A stretch of 64,000 bases of DNA from Providencia rettgeri (GCF_041075285.1 NZ_CP163512.1:2356001-2420000), one strand, 5' to 3'; positions 46,223 to 57,509 are shown, counted from the stretch's first letter. Numbers and translations: made by a program. Notes: generated by a model not told the origin, from the letters alone.

Positions 46223-47155
46223 TTAAATAGGCTGAACGAATAACCTTTGTTCTACTTCAGATAAATCAGGTAATGTGCCTGCACCTAATTTTTCAACGCT
46301 CACCGCAGCATATGCAGATGCAAAACGAGTCGCTAAGCGAATTGAGTCCCCCATTGCCAGTCTTGCTGCTAATGCTCCGTTAAACGCGTCTCCAGCACCT
46401 GTTGTATCAATCGGTTGTGAAGGAAAACAGGGTATAACCATTTTTCCCTCATCGTCAGATAATAATGCCCCTAACGATCCCATAGTGATAATGACGTTTC
46501 TACATCCTTTCTTATGAATTAAATCAGCAGCTTGGCTCGCGCTTTCATAATCTTCTACTTTACATCCTGTAATTAACCAAGCCTCAGTTGAGTTAGGTGT
46601 AATTAAATCAACTTGTTGCAACATTTCATTTGTCACTGGTTGCCAAGGCGCGGGGTTTAAAATAACAAAGGCATTATTGGCCTTGCCAATGGCAATCACA
46701 CGTTCAATAGCTTGCAAATTATTTTCTAGTTGTACTAATACAACATCAGCACAAGAAATTGTTGGCTCGCATTGAGTAATTTCATCGTCTGTCACCGTCA
46801 TATTTGCACCAGGATCAACGGCGATCATATTTTCAGCATCGCCATCACATTCCGCAACATAGACAAGTGAGTTTCCTGTCGAAATTTCATTTGTTACCAA
46901 TAAGGTAACCGCGTTAAAACCAACTGATTTAAGGTGCCTACGCGCATACTGTCCGAAAGCATCCTCACCAATTTTGCCAATATAATGGACATTTGCACCG
47001 GATTTTAAAGCCGCTGTTGCTTGGTTTGCGCCCTTACCTCCTGCACTCGTCATACTGCTATTTGCAACTAGTGATTCCCCAGGAAATGGGAAACGAGAAA
47101 CTCTGGCAACCATGTCAAAGTTAAACGAGCCAAATACACATACTTTTCCTACCAT
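46223..47155 (-). CDS. PfkB-family sugar kinase (ribokinase-like)
   Basis: 310-residue cytosolic kinase. The N-terminal GSFNFDMVARVSRFPFPGES and the GGKGANQA substrate site fit the ribokinase group. The C-terminal anion hole and catalytic aspartate are in DTTGAGDAFNGAL. It lies 15 bp downstream of the epimerase gene. In combination with an AlsE-type epimerase it would be expected to phosphorylate a ketohexose such as D-allulose rather than ribose; that is inference. Confidence 0.9.
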   Translation of the reverse strand: MVGKVCVFGSFNFDMVARVSRFPFPGESLVANSSMTSAGGKGANQATAALKSGANVHYIGKIGEDAFGQYARRHLKSVGFNAVTLLVTNEISTGNSLVYVAECDGDAENMIAVDPGANMTVTDDEITQCEPTISCADVVLVQLENNLQAIERVIAIGKANNAFVILNPAPWQPVTNEMLQQVDLITPNSTEAWLITGCKVEDYESASQAADLIHKKGCRNVIITMGSLGALLSDDEGKMVIPCFPSQPIDTTGAGDAFNGALAARLAMGDSIRLATRFASAYAAVSVEKLGAGTLPDLSEVEQRLFVQPI

Positions 47156-47170
47156 AATAAGTCCTTAAAA

Positions 47171-47851
47171 CTAAGCATAATTCAGTGATGTGAGGATATC
47201 TTCTTGCATCATTTGCCACGTTTCAGACAGCGGAATACCTTTTTTAAATAACCCACTACTTCCCATAATTAAAACTTGTCCACCTGCTTTCAATAATGCT
47301 TTATACGTATTTTTATTACAGGAGCCATCAACTTCAATTAAAAATGAATAGTTCCCTTCTATTTTACGTTGATTTAAAGCGTGAATTTTCTCTACCATCT
47401 CAGGAATAAATGTTTGCCCTGCATACCCCGGATCAACAGTCATCACCGTAACTTTATCAATTAAATGAATATAAGGATTTAATACTTCAATACTTGTTGC
47501 TGGGTTCAAAACAATTCCGACTTTTTTGCCTTTACTACGGATATGATTAATAACTCTAAATGCATATGAACTTATAATTTCAGCATGTAAAGAAATACTA
47601 TCAGCTCCAACAGAAATTAAATCATCAATAAAATCCATTGGATGTTCTACCATTAAATGAACATCAATAGGAAGTTGTGTATAGGGTTTGATTTGGCGAA
47701 TGAAATCAACAGATAATGCAAGGTTCTTAACATAATGCCCATCCATTATATCTATATGCAACATATCTGCATTATCATTTAAAAATGACAATTGCTCAGA
47801 TACTTTCATCATATCGATACACATTAAAGACGGTGAAATTAAGTATTTCAT
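47171..47851 (-). CDS. alsE: D-allulose-6-phosphate 3-epimerase-like protein
   Basis: 226-residue TIM-barrel epimerase of the ribulose-phosphate 3-epimerase family, closest to E. coli AlsE: SPSLMCIDMMK, MLHIDIMDGHYVKNLALS, HLMVEHP, KVTVMTVDPGYAGQTFIPEM and IEVDGSCN. The metal-binding His/Asp pairs are intact. AlsE converts D-allulose 6-phosphate to fructose 6-phosphate. It is the first enzyme gene after the DeoR regulator. Confidence 0.88.
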   Translation of the reverse strand: MKYLISPSLMCIDMMKVSEQLSFLNDNADMLHIDIMDGHYVKNLALSVDFIRQIKPYTQLPIDVHLMVEHPMDFIDDLISVGADSISLHAEIISSYAFRVINHIRSKGKKVGIVLNPATSIEVLNPYIHLIDKVTVMTVDPGYAGQTFIPEMVEKIHALNQRKIEGNYSFLIEVDGSCNKNTYKALLKAGGQVLIMGSSGLFKKGIPLSETWQMMQEDILTSLNYA

Positions 47852-47922
47852 CTTTTCATCCTAATAAATATTTAATTTAATACAATACTGTCTTTGATAT
47901 AAATAAATAAAAATTTTATTAT

Positions 47923-48732
47923 TTAATTAATTGTAATAATTTTAACGTTATGCCACGTCATTTCTTTTTGAAATAATGGATCATCAAACTTCTCAGTAAT
48001 TAATATATCGATATCACCAAATCCACAAACCCGAGCTGTACCAATTTTTCCAAACTTACTTTGATCTACTAATAAAACAATTCGACGAGATATTAAAAAC
48101 ATTTGCCTAAGGAGTGCAGCTTGCACTTCACTGCCAGTGTAAATACCGCGGTCTCTATCAATTCCTTGGCAAGAAAAAAATAATGTATCCACATTTTGTT
48201 CATTAATCTGTTTGATTGTTGCTTCACCAAAAAAAGCTTCTTCCGCCACAGAAAATTCGCCACCTAGACCAACTACACGCGTCGATGTTCGCGGCATCAA
48301 CGTTTGTATAATCGCAACGGATGGCGTTACAACCGTCAACTCGAACTCAGGAAGTTGTCTAGCTAAAAACCAACTACTGCTGCTACCATCTAATAAAATT
48401 ATTTGTTGTGGCTGAATAAAATCTAATGCGGCTTTAGCTATGCGAGTTTTATTTTCTATATTTAGCGCCGTTCGAACTCGAAATGCACCTTGTTTGACTG
48501 ATGGCGGCATGTCTTGCGGCGCATAATAGGGTGTCAATGTTGTTTTTAGCTTATTTGATAATAGCGCTCCACCATGGCTACGATTAACCATCCCTTGATG
48601 TTCAAGGTCAGTTAAATCACGCCGCACTGTTTCTTTAGAAACCTGTAAACGCTCTGCTAAATCATTAACTCGCATTGCTCCGTGTTCTTGAAGAAGGGCA
48701 ACAATTGAATTATGTCGTTCGAGTTGTAGCAT
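47923..48732 (-). CDS. DeoR-family transcriptional regulator of the sugar operon
   Basis: 269-residue repressor-type protein. The N-terminal DeoR helix-turn-helix includes RVNDLAERLQVSKETVRRDL. The C-terminal sugar-phosphate domain carries LDGSSSSWFLARQL and the VLLVDQSKFGK segment. It is the first gene of the leftward operon, 71 bp before alsE, so it should control itself and the whole group. Ten-bp-period direct repeats upstream (48906-48981) are likely binding sites. Confidence 0.92.
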   Translation of the reverse strand: MLQLERHNSIVALLQEHGAMRVNDLAERLQVSKETVRRDLTDLEHQGMVNRSHGGALLSNKLKTTLTPYYAPQDMPPSVKQGAFRVRTALNIENKTRIAKAALDFIQPQQIILLDGSSSSWFLARQLPEFELTVVTPSVAIIQTLMPRTSTRVVGLGGEFSVAEEAFFGEATIKQINEQNVDTLFFSCQGIDRDRGIYTGSEVQAALLRQMFLISRRIVLLVDQSKFGKIGTARVCGFGDIDILITEKFDDPLFQKEMTWHNVKIITIN

Positions 48733-48905
48733 ATTTGCCCCCTTACATTATGGTGATGAGTATAACGGTATCAATTTGGGATTACTGAGCCGTTTTTCTC
48801 AGAATGCTGGAATTATGGTTAAAAGCCATTTTATGTGATTTTTCTCTCAGAAAACGTAAATATTCCATTACTTTATTATGTTGTATCCCTTAGTCATACC
48901 CATAT

Positions 48906-48981
48906 CGGTCAAATACGGTCAAATACAAAGAAAAACACAAAAGCCCGTATTAGCCCGCATTAACCCGTTTATGCCCGTTTT
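48906..48981 (-). promoter_or_regulatory. Phased direct repeats upstream of the DeoR regulator
   Basis: Two exact tandem CGGTCAAATA units (48906-48925) are followed after 16 bases by four ten-bp units AGCCCGTATT, AGCCCGCATT, AACCCGTTTA and TGCCCGTTTT (48942-48981). A ten-bp period places every unit on the same face of DNA. DeoR-family proteins often bind direct repeats, so these look like operators 170-245 bp upstream of the regulator start, on a long leader. Confidence 0.65.
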
Positions 48982-49175
48982 TATTATTTACTGACGAAAA
49001 TAATTTGTTTTATTAAAATTTGAAAGTGATTTTGTGAAAATATTGTTATCTTTCACTGAGCATCTCAATTTGATGATCATAAAGATAGTATCACATCGAA
49101 ATTAATGTAAGCTGGAAGGATTGACTTCAATCTAACGATTGATTTAAGCGGGTGTTTAAATCAGAAAAATTCAGT

Positions 49176-49210
49176 TTTCAGGGAATAGCGCCAAGCCCTA
49201 GTCCCTGAAA
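49176..49210 (-). terminator. rhlE terminator hairpin
   Basis: TTTCAGGGA (49176-49184) pairs with TCCCTGAAA (49202-49210). Read leftward it is followed by a T-rich segment. It lies about 48 bases after the rhlE stop. Confidence 0.6.
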
Positions 49211-49257
49211 GTGTAATGCAGCTTGCTTTACTGTTGCTACATCATTATTTGTTACTA

Positions 49258-50595
49258 CTAGCCGTCATTACGCCCTTGCTTTGCTTTCTTTTGGGCATTT
49301 TTCCAAGGCGAAGCAGGTGCAGTGCTTCTGTTAGAAGCCGCTTTCCCAGTCGTTGGATTGCCACGACGCGGTGACTTATTATTGTTATGACTCCTATCAC
49401 CTGAGCGACGTTCATTACGCTGTGGTGTTTTTTGAATAGGTTCCGCTTTAATGGATGGGTCCGGCTCATACCCGTCGATTGCCATCAATGGAATTGGTTT
49501 TTTCAGCAGTTTTTCAATATCTTTTAGCAACTTAGCTTCATCAATACAGACTAGTGAAACTGCCATACCTGTCGCATCAGCACGACCTGTACGACCAATG
49601 CGATGCACATAATCTTCAGCAACATTAGGCAACTCAAAGTTCACTACGTAAGGCAGTTGCTCAATATCAAGACCGCGAGCAGCAATATCCGTTGCTACGA
49701 GAACACGAATATCTCCTGATTTAAAATCGGCTAAAGCCCGTGTTCGCGCCCCTTGGCTCTTATTTCCATGGATGGCAGCCGCTTTAACACCATCTTTATT
49801 TAAGTGCTCAGCTAAGCGGTTTGCACCGTGCTTCGTCCTTGTAAAAACAAGAACTTGTTGCCAATTATCACGACCAATCATATATGACAGCAGCTCAGCT
49901 TTACGCTTTTTATCGACTAAATGAACATATTGAGTTATTTGTTCAGATGCTGAGTTTCGAGGTGCAACTTCAATAGTGACAGGGTTATTCAATAACTTAT
50001 TCGCTAACTGTTTAATGTCATCAGAAAACGTTGCTGAAAACAGTAAATTTTGACGTTTTTTAGGTAATTTATTGATAACACGACGGATATCGTGGATAAA
50101 CCCCATGTCCAACATGCGATCAGCTTCATCCAGTACAAACATTTCAACCTGTGAAAGGTCAACTGCATTTTGATGCTCTAAATCCAATAAACGCCCCGGT
50201 GTCGCAATCAAAATATCCACCCCACCACGCAGTTTCATCATCTGTGGGTTAATACTGACACCCCCAAAAACAACAAATGAACGAATACGCAAGTGACGGC
50301 TATATTCTTTTACATTTTCAGCAACTTGAGCCGCAAGCTCCCTTGTCGGTGTCAAAATTAATGCACGAACTGGTCGACGATTATGACCACGAGGGTTAGA
50401 TACCAGCTTTTGTAAAATCGGCAGTGTAAAACCTGCTGTTTTACCCGTTCCGGTCTGCGCACTGGCAAGAAGGTCGTTTCCTGCAAGCACAGCAGGGATA
50501 GCTTGTTGTTGAATAGGCGTTGGAGTTTCGTAGCCTAACTCATTAATGGCAAGCAAAATTTCCTCGTTTAACGCGAGGTCTGAAAAAGTTGTCAA
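49258..50595 (-). CDS. rhlE: DEAD-box RNA helicase RhlE
   Basis: Cytosolic ATP-dependent RNA helicase of 445 residues, linked to ribosome maturation and RNA decay. The core motifs are in order: Q motif with TPIQQQAIP, Walker [38 protein letters not shown], and C-terminal IAARGLDI and HRIGRTGR. The tail after residue 380 is basic and low-complexity ([16 protein letters not shown]), as in other RhlE proteins. It is divergent from cecR, as in E. coli. Confidence 0.97.
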   Translation of the reverse strand: MTTFSDLALNEEILLAINELGYETPTPIQQQAIPAVLAGNDLLASAQTGTGKTAGFTLPILQKLVSNPRGHNRRPVRALILTPTRELAAQVAENVKEYSRHLRIRSFVVFGGVSINPQMMKLRGGVDILIATPGRLLDLEHQNAVDLSQVEMFVLDEADRMLDMGFIHDIRRVINKLPKKRQNLLFSATFSDDIKQLANKLLNNPVTIEVAPRNSASEQITQYVHLVDKKRKAELLSYMIGRDNWQQVLVFTRTKHGANRLAEHLNKDGVKAAAIHGNKSQGARTRALADFKSGDIRVLVATDIAARGLDIEQLPYVVNFELPNVAEDYVHRIGRTGRADATGMAVSLVCIDEAKLLKDIEKLLKKPIPLMAIDGYEPDPSIKAEPIQKTPQRNERRSGDRSHNNNKSPRRGNPTTGKAASNRSTAPASPWKNAQKKAKQGRNDG

Positions 50596-50882
50596 ATTAA
50601 ATTACTCCGGGCTTCACCGCTTCAAATTGATTGTGGCAGTTCTAGGGGAAGTGAGTCAGAAGAAAAAAGCGCAAACTGCCGTGCGACATTGCAAAATTCT
50701 AACATTATTTGATGGTGATAAATATATTAATTTAGTTTGGGTAATAAATTAATATAAAATTCCTCCCATATAGTATATATACTTATACAACACTATGAGC
50801 TGTCGTTTGTTACCCCTTTTTAACATAAAGAGCCGTTTAGAGCTTATAAAGTATGATTTAATTCTGAGTTAAAGGAATGTTT

Positions 50883-51575
50883 ATGAATATAAATTCGTCA
50901 CCAACCTTGCGGGGAGAAAACGCAAAGTTACAATTACTACTTACAGCTGCGGATGTCTATGGTGAACAAGGGATTGACGGAGCTACTACCCGTAAAATTG
51001 CGCAGGCATCTGGACAAAATATTGCCGCGATTTCCTACTATTTTGGCTCCAAAGAAGGGCTTTATTTAGCCGTTGCTAAAATGATTGCTAAAAATATTAA
51101 GGACCGTTTTCACGATGTGTTTAATGCTATTGATTGTTTTTTAAATCAACCTGTTAATGAAAAAAAACCCCAAGAAGCGCTTGATTTACTACAAAAAACC
51201 GTCATCACCTATAATTATTTTCAACTCGAAAAGAAAAATTTAAGTTTTTCTCGTATATTAGCGCGCGAACAACTCAACCCCACTGAAGCTTATACCATCA
51301 TCCATGAACAAGCTTTAGGCCCTATCCACTCACGCCTAAATCGTTTAATCGCAATTTATATTGGGGCTGATCCCAATCATCTCACGACACTTATTCATAC
51401 TCATGCAATTTTAGGTGAAACTCTATCATTCCGTATCGCTCGAGAAACCTTGTTACGCCAAACAGGGTGGAAACATATCAACGAAAATGAATTTAAAATT
51501 ATTAATCAAGTCCTTATTGAACATACAAATATATTATTAACGGGGTTACGACATCGCAAACAGATTGAAAAGTGA
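50883..51575 (+). CDS. cecR: TetR-family regulator CecR
   Basis: 230-residue regulator with an N-terminal TetR helix-turn-helix (GATTRKIAQASGQNIAAISYYFGSKEGLY) and the CecR C-terminal dimer domain (LNPTEAYTIIHEQ, HTHAILGETL). I choose ATG 50883, with AAAGGA six bases upstream; ATG 50877 directly abuts that site. In E. coli CecR (YbiH) controls rhlE and ybhGFSR and affects sensitivity to cefoperazone and chloramphenicol. It heads the same set of genes here. The AT-rich palindromic stretch near 50772-50790 might be an operator, but I cannot say. Confidence 0.93.
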   Translation: MNINSSPTLRGENAKLQLLLTAADVYGEQGIDGATTRKIAQASGQNIAAISYYFGSKEGLYLAVAKMIAKNIKDRFHDVFNAIDCFLNQPVNEKKPQEALDLLQKTVITYNYFQLEKKNLSFSRILAREQLNPTEAYTIIHEQALGPIHSRLNRLIAIYIGADPNHLTTLIHTHAILGETLSFRIARETLLRQTGWKHINENEFKIINQVLIEHTNILLTGLRHRKQIEK

Positions 51576-51629
51576 TATGATTAACTCATTAATGTGAAAT
51601 AATCTTTTGGCGATTAACTAAGGTAAACG

Positions 51630-52625
51630 ATGAACAATAAAAGCCGTTCTATTTTTGTTTTCATTATTGTTATATTAATCGGCACAGCAGTTGGCGGTTA
51701 TTATTACTATCAATCTCAACAAAATAACACATTAACACTGTATGGTAATGTTGATGTGCGAACGGTTAATTTGAGTTTCAGAGTGCCCGGCAAGCTCGTG
51801 TCCTTAGCTGTTGATGAGGGCACGCGCATTGCAACTGGAGATAAACTCGGGCAATTGGATGATGCCCCATACATTAATGCATTAAATAAAGCCAAGGGGG
51901 TACGGGAAAGTGCCAAAGCGCAATTAGCACTCAAAGAAAGTGGTTACCGCACTCAAGAAATTGCGCAAGTTGAAGCTGAAGTTGCTCAAAAACAAGCCGC
52001 ATGGCAATATGCGGACAATTTCTATAAACGCCAACAAGGCTTAGCCGCTTCTCGCGTCATATCAGCCAATGATCTCGATAATGCTAAAAATAACCGTAAT
52101 CAAGCTCTTGCGGCACTTCAAGCAGCTCAAGATAAGCTGAATCAATACCAAAGTGGTTTTCGCCAAGAAGAGATAGCCGCAGCGCGAGGTGAGTGGTTGC
52201 AAGCTGAGGCTGCCGTTGCCCAAGCCGAACTCGATTTGCAAGACACCGTGCTCATTGCCCCTTCTGATGGCACTATTTTGACCCGCGCTATTGAGCCAGG
52301 GACGAATGTGGGGGCAGGAAACAGTATTTTTAGTGTTACCCTCACTCACCCAGTTTGGGTTCGCGCCTATGTGAGTGAACCCTATTTGGGTAATGCTGTT
52401 CCTGGCGCAAAAGTTACCCTCTATACCGATAGCCGCCCTAACCAGCCTTACCATGGTACAATTGGTTTCGTTTCCCCAACAGCAGAATTCACCCCTAAAA
52501 GCGTGCAGACACCTGATTTACGTACTGATTTAGTCTACCGGCTACGTATTGTTGTCGATGATGCAGATGATGCTTTGCGCCAAGGAATGCCTGTCACCAT
52601 TCACTTTACTGATAACAAACAGTAA
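51630..52625 (+). CDS. ybhG: HlyD-family periplasmic adaptor YbhG
   Basis: 331-residue membrane-fusion protein. One N-terminal membrane anchor ([19 protein letters not shown]) precedes the split biotinyl-lipoyl domain ([18 protein letters not shown]... and [15 protein letters not shown]). A long coiled-coil hairpin lies between them (about residues 80-200). It should bridge the YbhFSR transporter to an outer-membrane channel, probably TolC. It is the first of four transporter genes, 54 bp after cecR. Confidence 0.94.
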   Translation: MNNKSRSIFVFIIVILIGTAVGGYYYYQSQQNNTLTLYGNVDVRTVNLSFRVPGKLVSLAVDEGTRIATGDKLGQLDDAPYINALNKAKGVRESAKAQLALKESGYRTQEIAQVEAEVAQKQAAWQYADNFYKRQQGLAASRVISANDLDNAKNNRNQALAALQAAQDKLNQYQSGFRQEEIAAARGEWLQAEAAVAQAELDLQDTVLIAPSDGTILTRAIEPGTNVGAGNSIFSVTLTHPVWVRAYVSEPYLGNAVPGAKVTLYTDSRPNQPYHGTIGFVSPTAEFTPKSVQTPDLRTDLVYRLRIVVDDADDALRQGMPVTIHFTDNKQ

Positions 52626-52634
52626 GAGATAGCC

Positions 52635-54374
52635 ATGAGTGACGATTATAGCATTCATCTTCAGGGGGTAGAAAAAAGCTTTAGGGGCTTAGATTCTCCC
52701 GCAGTTGAAAGCCTGACGATGGAGATCCGCGGTGGCTCTGTCACTGGGTTAGTCGGTCCTGACGGCGCTGGAAAAACAACCTTAATGCGTATGCTCGCTG
52801 GACTACTCAAACCTGATGCAGGGCATATTCGTGTGATGGGGTTAGATCCTATTCAAGACAGTATTGCGGTACGTGCAAACCTTGGCTATATGCCACAAAA
52901 GTTTGGTTTGTATGAGGATTTAACTGTTCAAGAAAATTTGGATTTATACGCCGATTTACGCAGTGTTATTGGACAAGAACGCGAAAAAACCTATCAGCAA
53001 TTGCTTTCATTCACTAACCTTGCCCCTTTTACCGAACGTCTTGCGGGTAAGCTTTCTGGTGGTATGAAACAAAAGCTCGGTTTAGCCTGTACCCTACTAG
53101 GTAAACCCAAGGTGTTGTTATTAGATGAGCCGGGCGTTGGCGTCGACCCGATCGCAAGGCGCGAACTCTGGCAAATGGTTCACACCCTTGCAGATGATGG
53201 GATGCTGATTTTGTGGAGTACCTCGTATCTTGATGAAGCCCAGCAATGTAAAGAGGTCCTCCTCCTCAATAAAGGCCAACTGCTCTATTCAGGAAAACCC
53301 GAATTATTAACACAAAAAATGGCAGGACGTTCATATTTACTTGAAGTTCCCGCAGCACAAAAACGTACAGTACTACAAAATGCATTAGTACTCCCTGAAA
53401 CAACAGATGGTGTTATTCAAGGGCGCTATGTTCGCTTAATTTTAAAGCCCGATGCTTCGCAAAAAAGCCTGTTAAACGCACTCAATATGCAAGAAAATAG
53501 GCTAATTGCCGCACAACCACGGTTTGAAGATGCATTCATTGACCTGCTTGGTGGCGGGCCTTCCCACCGTTCAGAGTTAGCAGCCATTGTGCCTCAAATT
53601 CCGCCAAACCCGCAAGAAACCGTGATTGAAGCCCGTAACCTCACCAAAAAATTTGGCGATTTTGCTGCGACGGATAACGTTAATTTCCAAGTAAAACGTG
53701 GAGAAATTTTTGGGCTATTAGGGCCAAATGGTGCAGGGAAATCAACAACATTTAAAATGATGTGTGCCTTGATGAAACCGACCAATGGGCAAGCGTTAGT
53801 ACTGGATATGGATTTAAAAACTAGCTCCAATAAAGCAAGGCAGCATCTTGGTTATATGGCGCAAAAGTTTTCCCTTTATGGAAATTTAAAAGTGGGGCAA
53901 AACTTGAAATTTTTCTCGGGGGTTTATGGATTACACCATAAAAAGCAAGCCAGCAAAATTCAAGAAATGGTTGATGCCTTTAACTTTAAACCCATTATTA
54001 ATCAAATCACCGAATCTCTCCCTTTAGGCTACAAACAGCGCCTTGCCCTTGCTTGTTCTTTAATGCACGAACCCGATATACTGTTTTTGGATGAACCTAC
54101 ATCAGGTGTCGACCCATTAACTCGCCGAGAGTTTTGGTTACATATTAATGGCATGGTAGATAAAGGGGTAACAGTGATGGTCACCACCCATTTTATGGAT
54201 GAGGCGGAATATTGCGACCGGATTGGCCTTGTTTATCATGGTAAAATTATTGCTGCTGGCACACCTGATGAGCTAAAACAACAAGTTGCTACCCATGATA
54301 ACCCAGATCCCTCTATGGAAGATGCGTTTATCGAGCTCATTATGGCCTACGATAAGCAACAGGAGGCAAAATGA
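52635..54374 (+). CDS. ybhF: ABC exporter double ATPase YbhF
   Basis: Cytosolic ATPase subunit of 579 residues with two fused ABC cassettes. The first has [22 protein letters not shown] and [11 protein letters not shown]. The second has [24 protein letters not shown] and [11 protein letters not shown]. It powers the YbhSR permease. It overlaps ybhS by four bases (ATGA), so translation is coupled. Confidence 0.95.
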   Translation: MSDDYSIHLQGVEKSFRGLDSPAVESLTMEIRGGSVTGLVGPDGAGKTTLMRMLAGLLKPDAGHIRVMGLDPIQDSIAVRANLGYMPQKFGLYEDLTVQENLDLYADLRSVIGQEREKTYQQLLSFTNLAPFTERLAGKLSGGMKQKLGLACTLLGKPKVLLLDEPGVGVDPIARRELWQMVHTLADDGMLILWSTSYLDEAQQCKEVLLLNKGQLLYSGKPELLTQKMAGRSYLLEVPAAQKRTVLQNALVLPETTDGVIQGRYVRLILKPDASQKSLLNALNMQENRLIAAQPRFEDAFIDLLGGGPSHRSELAAIVPQIPPNPQETVIEARNLTKKFGDFAATDNVNFQVKRGEIFGLLGPNGAGKSTTFKMMCALMKPTNGQALVLDMDLKTSSNKARQHLGYMAQKFSLYGNLKVGQNLKFFSGVYGLHHKKQASKIQEMVDAFNFKPIINQITESLPLGYKQRLALACSLMHEPDILFLDEPTSGVDPLTRREFWLHINGMVDKGVTVMVTTHFMDEAEYCDRIGLVYHGKIIAAGTPDELKQQVATHDNPDPSMEDAFIELIMAYDKQQEAK

Positions 54375-55510
54375 GCGATATCGCCTCTCATTTTTCATGG
54401 CGTCGGCTAAAAGCCTTATGCTGGAAAGAAACCAAACAAATTGTTCGAGACCCGAGCAGCGGCTTAATTGCAGTGCTGATCCCGTTGATGCTGCTCTTTA
54501 TCTTTGGTTATGGCATTAATTTAGATTCCAGCAAATTGCGTCTTGGAATTTTAATGGAACAGCAGAGTCAACCAGCTCGGGAGTTAGTGGATACTTTTAC
54601 AGGTTCCCCTTTTGTAGACGCGACCATCAGTGATAATCGCAACGCGTTAATTGATAAAATGCAAGCTGGTGAAATTCGTGGGATCGTCGTGATCCCCGTT
54701 AATTTTTCTGCTCAGTTGCTGCAACCCGAAGGGCATGCTGCTATACAAATTATTACCGATGGTAGTGAACCAAACACCGCTAACTTTGTTCAAGCCTACA
54801 CTAAAGGCGTCTGGCAAATATGGCAGCTACAACAAAGTGAAAACCATGCAGATGCCATCTCCCCCGTCATTGAGCTCAATCTGCGTTACTGGTTTAATGA
54901 AGCCGCAATTAGTCAGCATTTTATTATTCCGGGGGCTATTAGTATTATTATTACCGTCGTTGGCGCGATTTTAACGTCATTAGTGATTGCGCGAGAATGG
55001 GAGCGTGGCACGATGGAAGCATTGCTTTCGACCCAAGTTACGCGTACTGAATTATTACTCTCAAAATTATTGCCCTATCAAGTTCTCGGCACCTTTGTTA
55101 TGGTGCTTTGTATGGTCGTCACCACTTTTGTACTGGGTGTACCATACCGAGGATCACTGCTGGTACTATTTGTTATCACAAGCCTTTACCTTGCTACCGC
55201 CCTTGGAATGGGGCTATTAATCTCAACCATCACACGTAACCAATTTAATGCGGCGATGGTGGCGTTAAATGCGGCATTTCTACCCGCCATTATGTTATCT
55301 GGATTTATCTTTGAAATTGATAGCATGCCAGCAATCATTCAGTGGGTAACTTATTTTATCCCTGCCCGTTATTTTGTCAGCAGCTTACAAACATTATTCC
55401 TTGCAGGGGATATTTACTGGGTGTTGTTGATTGATTTTTTATTATTGATTGCTTCTGCGATCTTGTTTATTGGTTTGACGGCACTGAAAACTCGCCGTCG
55501 CCTTGATTGA
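54371..55510 (+). CDS. ybhS: ABC-2 type exporter permease YbhS
   Basis: 379-residue inner-membrane permease of the ABC-2 class. One N-terminal membrane segment is followed by a large periplasmic domain, then five C-terminal segments with the [21 protein letters not shown] signature. It pairs with YbhR downstream. The E. coli system exports drugs and possibly sodium or lithium; the natural substrate is unclear. Confidence 0.95.
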   Translation: MSDIASHFSWRRLKALCWKETKQIVRDPSSGLIAVLIPLMLLFIFGYGINLDSSKLRLGILMEQQSQPARELVDTFTGSPFVDATISDNRNALIDKMQAGEIRGIVVIPVNFSAQLLQPEGHAAIQIITDGSEPNTANFVQAYTKGVWQIWQLQQSENHADAISPVIELNLRYWFNEAAISQHFIIPGAISIIITVVGAILTSLVIAREWERGTMEALLSTQVTRTELLLSKLLPYQVLGTFVMVLCMVVTTFVLGVPYRGSLLVLFVITSLYLATALGMGLLISTITRNQFNAAMVALNAAFLPAIMLSGFIFEIDSMPAIIQWVTYFIPARYFVSSLQTLFLAGDIYWVLLIDFLLLIASAILFIGLTALKTRRRLD

Positions 55511-55518
55511 GGTGAACT

Positions 55519-56625
55519 ATGTTTTATCGCTTATACACCTTAATTATGAAAGAGTTACAATCATTACTACAAGAACCACAAACGCGTATTATTTTGATTT
55601 TACCTGTCATATTCCAAATGATTTTGTTCCCGCTTGCTGCCACATTAGAAGTGACAAACACCACTATTGCTATTTTTGACCAAGATGGTGGTAAACATTC
55701 TATTGAACTCACTCAGCGGCTAGCCAAAGCAAGTGCATTTTCCCAAGTGTTGCTGGTCAAAAGTGAGCATGAGGTTCGAGAAACACTCGATAACCGTAAG
55801 GCGCTATTAGTGGTACGTTTTGGCCAAAACTTTAGCGCTGATATTGGATCACACACCACTGGGAATATGTTGCTGTTACTTGATGGACGCAATTCTAATA
55901 GTTCCCAAATTGCCGCTAATTATGTTGAGCAAATTGTGATGCAATACCAACAAGAACTGACGCAAAACCAAATCAAGCCTAATAACAGTGAGTTGGTTGT
56001 CCGTAATTGGTATAACCCAAACTTAGATTATAAATGGTTTATTGTGCCATCTTTAGTCGCGCTTATCACAACCATTGGCGTGTTGATTGTTACATCCCTT
56101 TCTATTGCGCGAGAGCGAGAGCAAGGAACACTTGATCAACTGCTTGTTTCCCCATTAACAACATGGCAGATTTTTATTGGTAAAGCAGTGCCTGCGTTAA
56201 TTGTGGCAACCGTCCAAGCAAGTCTTGTGCTGGTTATCGGGATTTTTTGTTATCAAATTCCGTTTGCCGGTTCATTGCTCCTGTTCTATGCCACCATGCT
56301 ATTTTATGGTCTGTCTCTGGTAGGCTTTGGTCTGTTAATTTCAGCACTTTGCTCAACACAGCAGCAAGCTTTCATTGGGGTGTTTGTCTTTATGATGCCA
56401 GCGGTGCTGCTATCTGGATACATATCCCCAGTAGAAAATATGCCAGTTTGGCTACAAGAGATCACTTGGGTTAATCCAATTCGCCATTTCACTGAAATTA
56501 CCAAACAGATTTACCTTAAGGGAGCCGATTTTTCTGTTATTTTTCAGAGCTTATGGCCATTACTGATTATTACGTTGGTCACCAGTTCTACGGCGTATTA
56601 TCTGTTTAGAAAGAAAATTGCCTAA
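55519..56625 (+). CDS. ybhR: ABC-2 type exporter permease YbhR
   Basis: 368-residue second permease, with the same layout as YbhS: an N-terminal anchor, a periplasmic domain of about 150 residues, and five membrane segments with [31 protein letters not shown] before the ATG is the ribosome binding site, eight bases after the ybhS stop. It ends the cecR-ybhGFSR operon before a bidirectional terminator. Confidence 0.95.
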   Translation: MFYRLYTLIMKELQSLLQEPQTRIILILPVIFQMILFPLAATLEVTNTTIAIFDQDGGKHSIELTQRLAKASAFSQVLLVKSEHEVRETLDNRKALLVVRFGQNFSADIGSHTTGNMLLLLDGRNSNSSQIAANYVEQIVMQYQQELTQNQIKPNNSELVVRNWYNPNLDYKWFIVPSLVALITTIGVLIVTSLSIAREREQGTLDQLLVSPLTTWQIFIGKAVPALIVATVQASLVLVIGIFCYQIPFAGSLLLFYATMLFYGLSLVGFGLLISALCSTQQQAFIGVFVFMMPAVLLSGYISPVENMPVWLQEITWVNPIRHFTEITKQIYLKGADFSVIFQSLWPLLIITLVTSSTAYYLFRKKIA

Positions 56626-56726
56626 TGCTATTACGGTATAAACAGTCATCATAGAATGCATAGCCACATTGAAGCTTTACACCTAAACAATAAACAAATT
56701 ATATTTTTTGGTACGATTATCATGAA

Positions 56727-56758
56727 AAAACCCTTGCTACCGAAGTAACAAGGGTTTT
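56727..56758. terminator. Bidirectional terminator between ybhR and ybhL
   Basis: AAAACCCTTG pairs with CAAGGGTTTT around CTACCGAAGTAA. Read leftward it is followed by TT then CATG, with As mirrored on the other side. It should serve both convergent genes. Confidence 0.85.
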
Positions 56759-56801
56759 GCAATGTGTTAAAACACGCTGTTATTAAATACGTGACTCGCG
56801 A

Positions 56802-57509
56802 TTAGCGACGATCGCCGAAGATACGCAGTAACATCAAGAACAGGTTGATGAAGTCTAAGTAGAGAGACAGTGCACCCATGATGGAGTATTTACGCATTGT
56901 TTCTCTGTCATCTTCATTGATTTGTGAACCCATTTCTTTCAGCTTTTGAGTGTCATAAGCGGTCAATGCTGCGAACAGTAACACGCCACCATAAGTGATC
57001 ACCCAATACATCATCGTGCTTTTCAGCCAGATGTTAACTAACGATGCCACAACAATACCAATCAGTGCCATAAACAGGAAGTTACCCATCCCTGTTAAGC
57101 TACGTTTAGTGGTGTAGCCGTAAACACTTAATGCACCAAACATAACCGCAGTGATCACAAAAGTACTCGCGACAGATTCGCCAGTATACGCGGCAAGGAT
57201 AACAGAAATCGTTAAACCGGTTAGCAATGAATAGAGCATAAACATGCCCGTTGCCATCATTCCGCTAATTCTTTGTAGTAAGAATGAAATCCCCATGACT
57301 AAACCCAGTTCAGCAATGATCATTCCAAAAAATAAAATTTTATTACTTGCAATGGTGTACCACAAATCACTGCTGACAGAATACCAAGCCACAAATGCGG
57401 TTAACAACAGACCGACTGTCATCCAACCGTAAACTTGTGACATAAATGCCTGAACGCCTGTTTCGGCCCTCTGGACAAGAGAATCATTACGCTGATCAAA
57501 CTGACCCAT
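56802..57509 (-). CDS. ybhL: Bax inhibitor-1 family membrane protein YbhL
   Basis: 235-residue inner-membrane protein with seven hydrophobic segments, matching E. coli YbhL: QVYGWMTVGLLLTAFVAWY, LYGYTTKR-type, NFLFMALIGIVVASLVN and LYLDFINLFLMLLRIFG at the C-terminus. The family (TMBIM/UPF0005) includes calcium-leak channels in other bacteria; the E. coli function is unknown. Located between the ybh exporter and moa genes, as in E. coli. Confidence 0.95.
   Translation of the reverse strand: MGQFDQRNDSLVQRAETGVQAFMSQVYGWMTVGLLLTAFVAWYSVSSDLWYTIASNKILFFGMIIAELGLVMGISFLLQRISGMMATGMFMLYSLLTGLTISVILAAYTGESVASTFVITAVMFGALSVYGYTTKRSLTGMGNFLFMALIGIVVASLVNIWLKSTMMYWVITYGGVLLFAALTAYDTQKLKEMGSQINEDDRETMRKYSIMGALSLYLDFINLFLMLLRIFGDRR

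Larger units (their letters stand above)
48733..49257. other. Intergenic region between rhlE and the sugar operon
   Basis: 525 bp. It holds the sugar operon promoter with phased direct repeats (48906-48981) and, near rhlE, a terminator hairpin (49176-49210). The stretch 48985-49165 is AT-rich and no gene is supported in it. Confidence 0.55.

Noticed and set aside
48906..48981. Possible CRISPR or minisatellite
   Set aside because: Units are 10 bp with no spacers, unlike CRISPR; the position fits operators.
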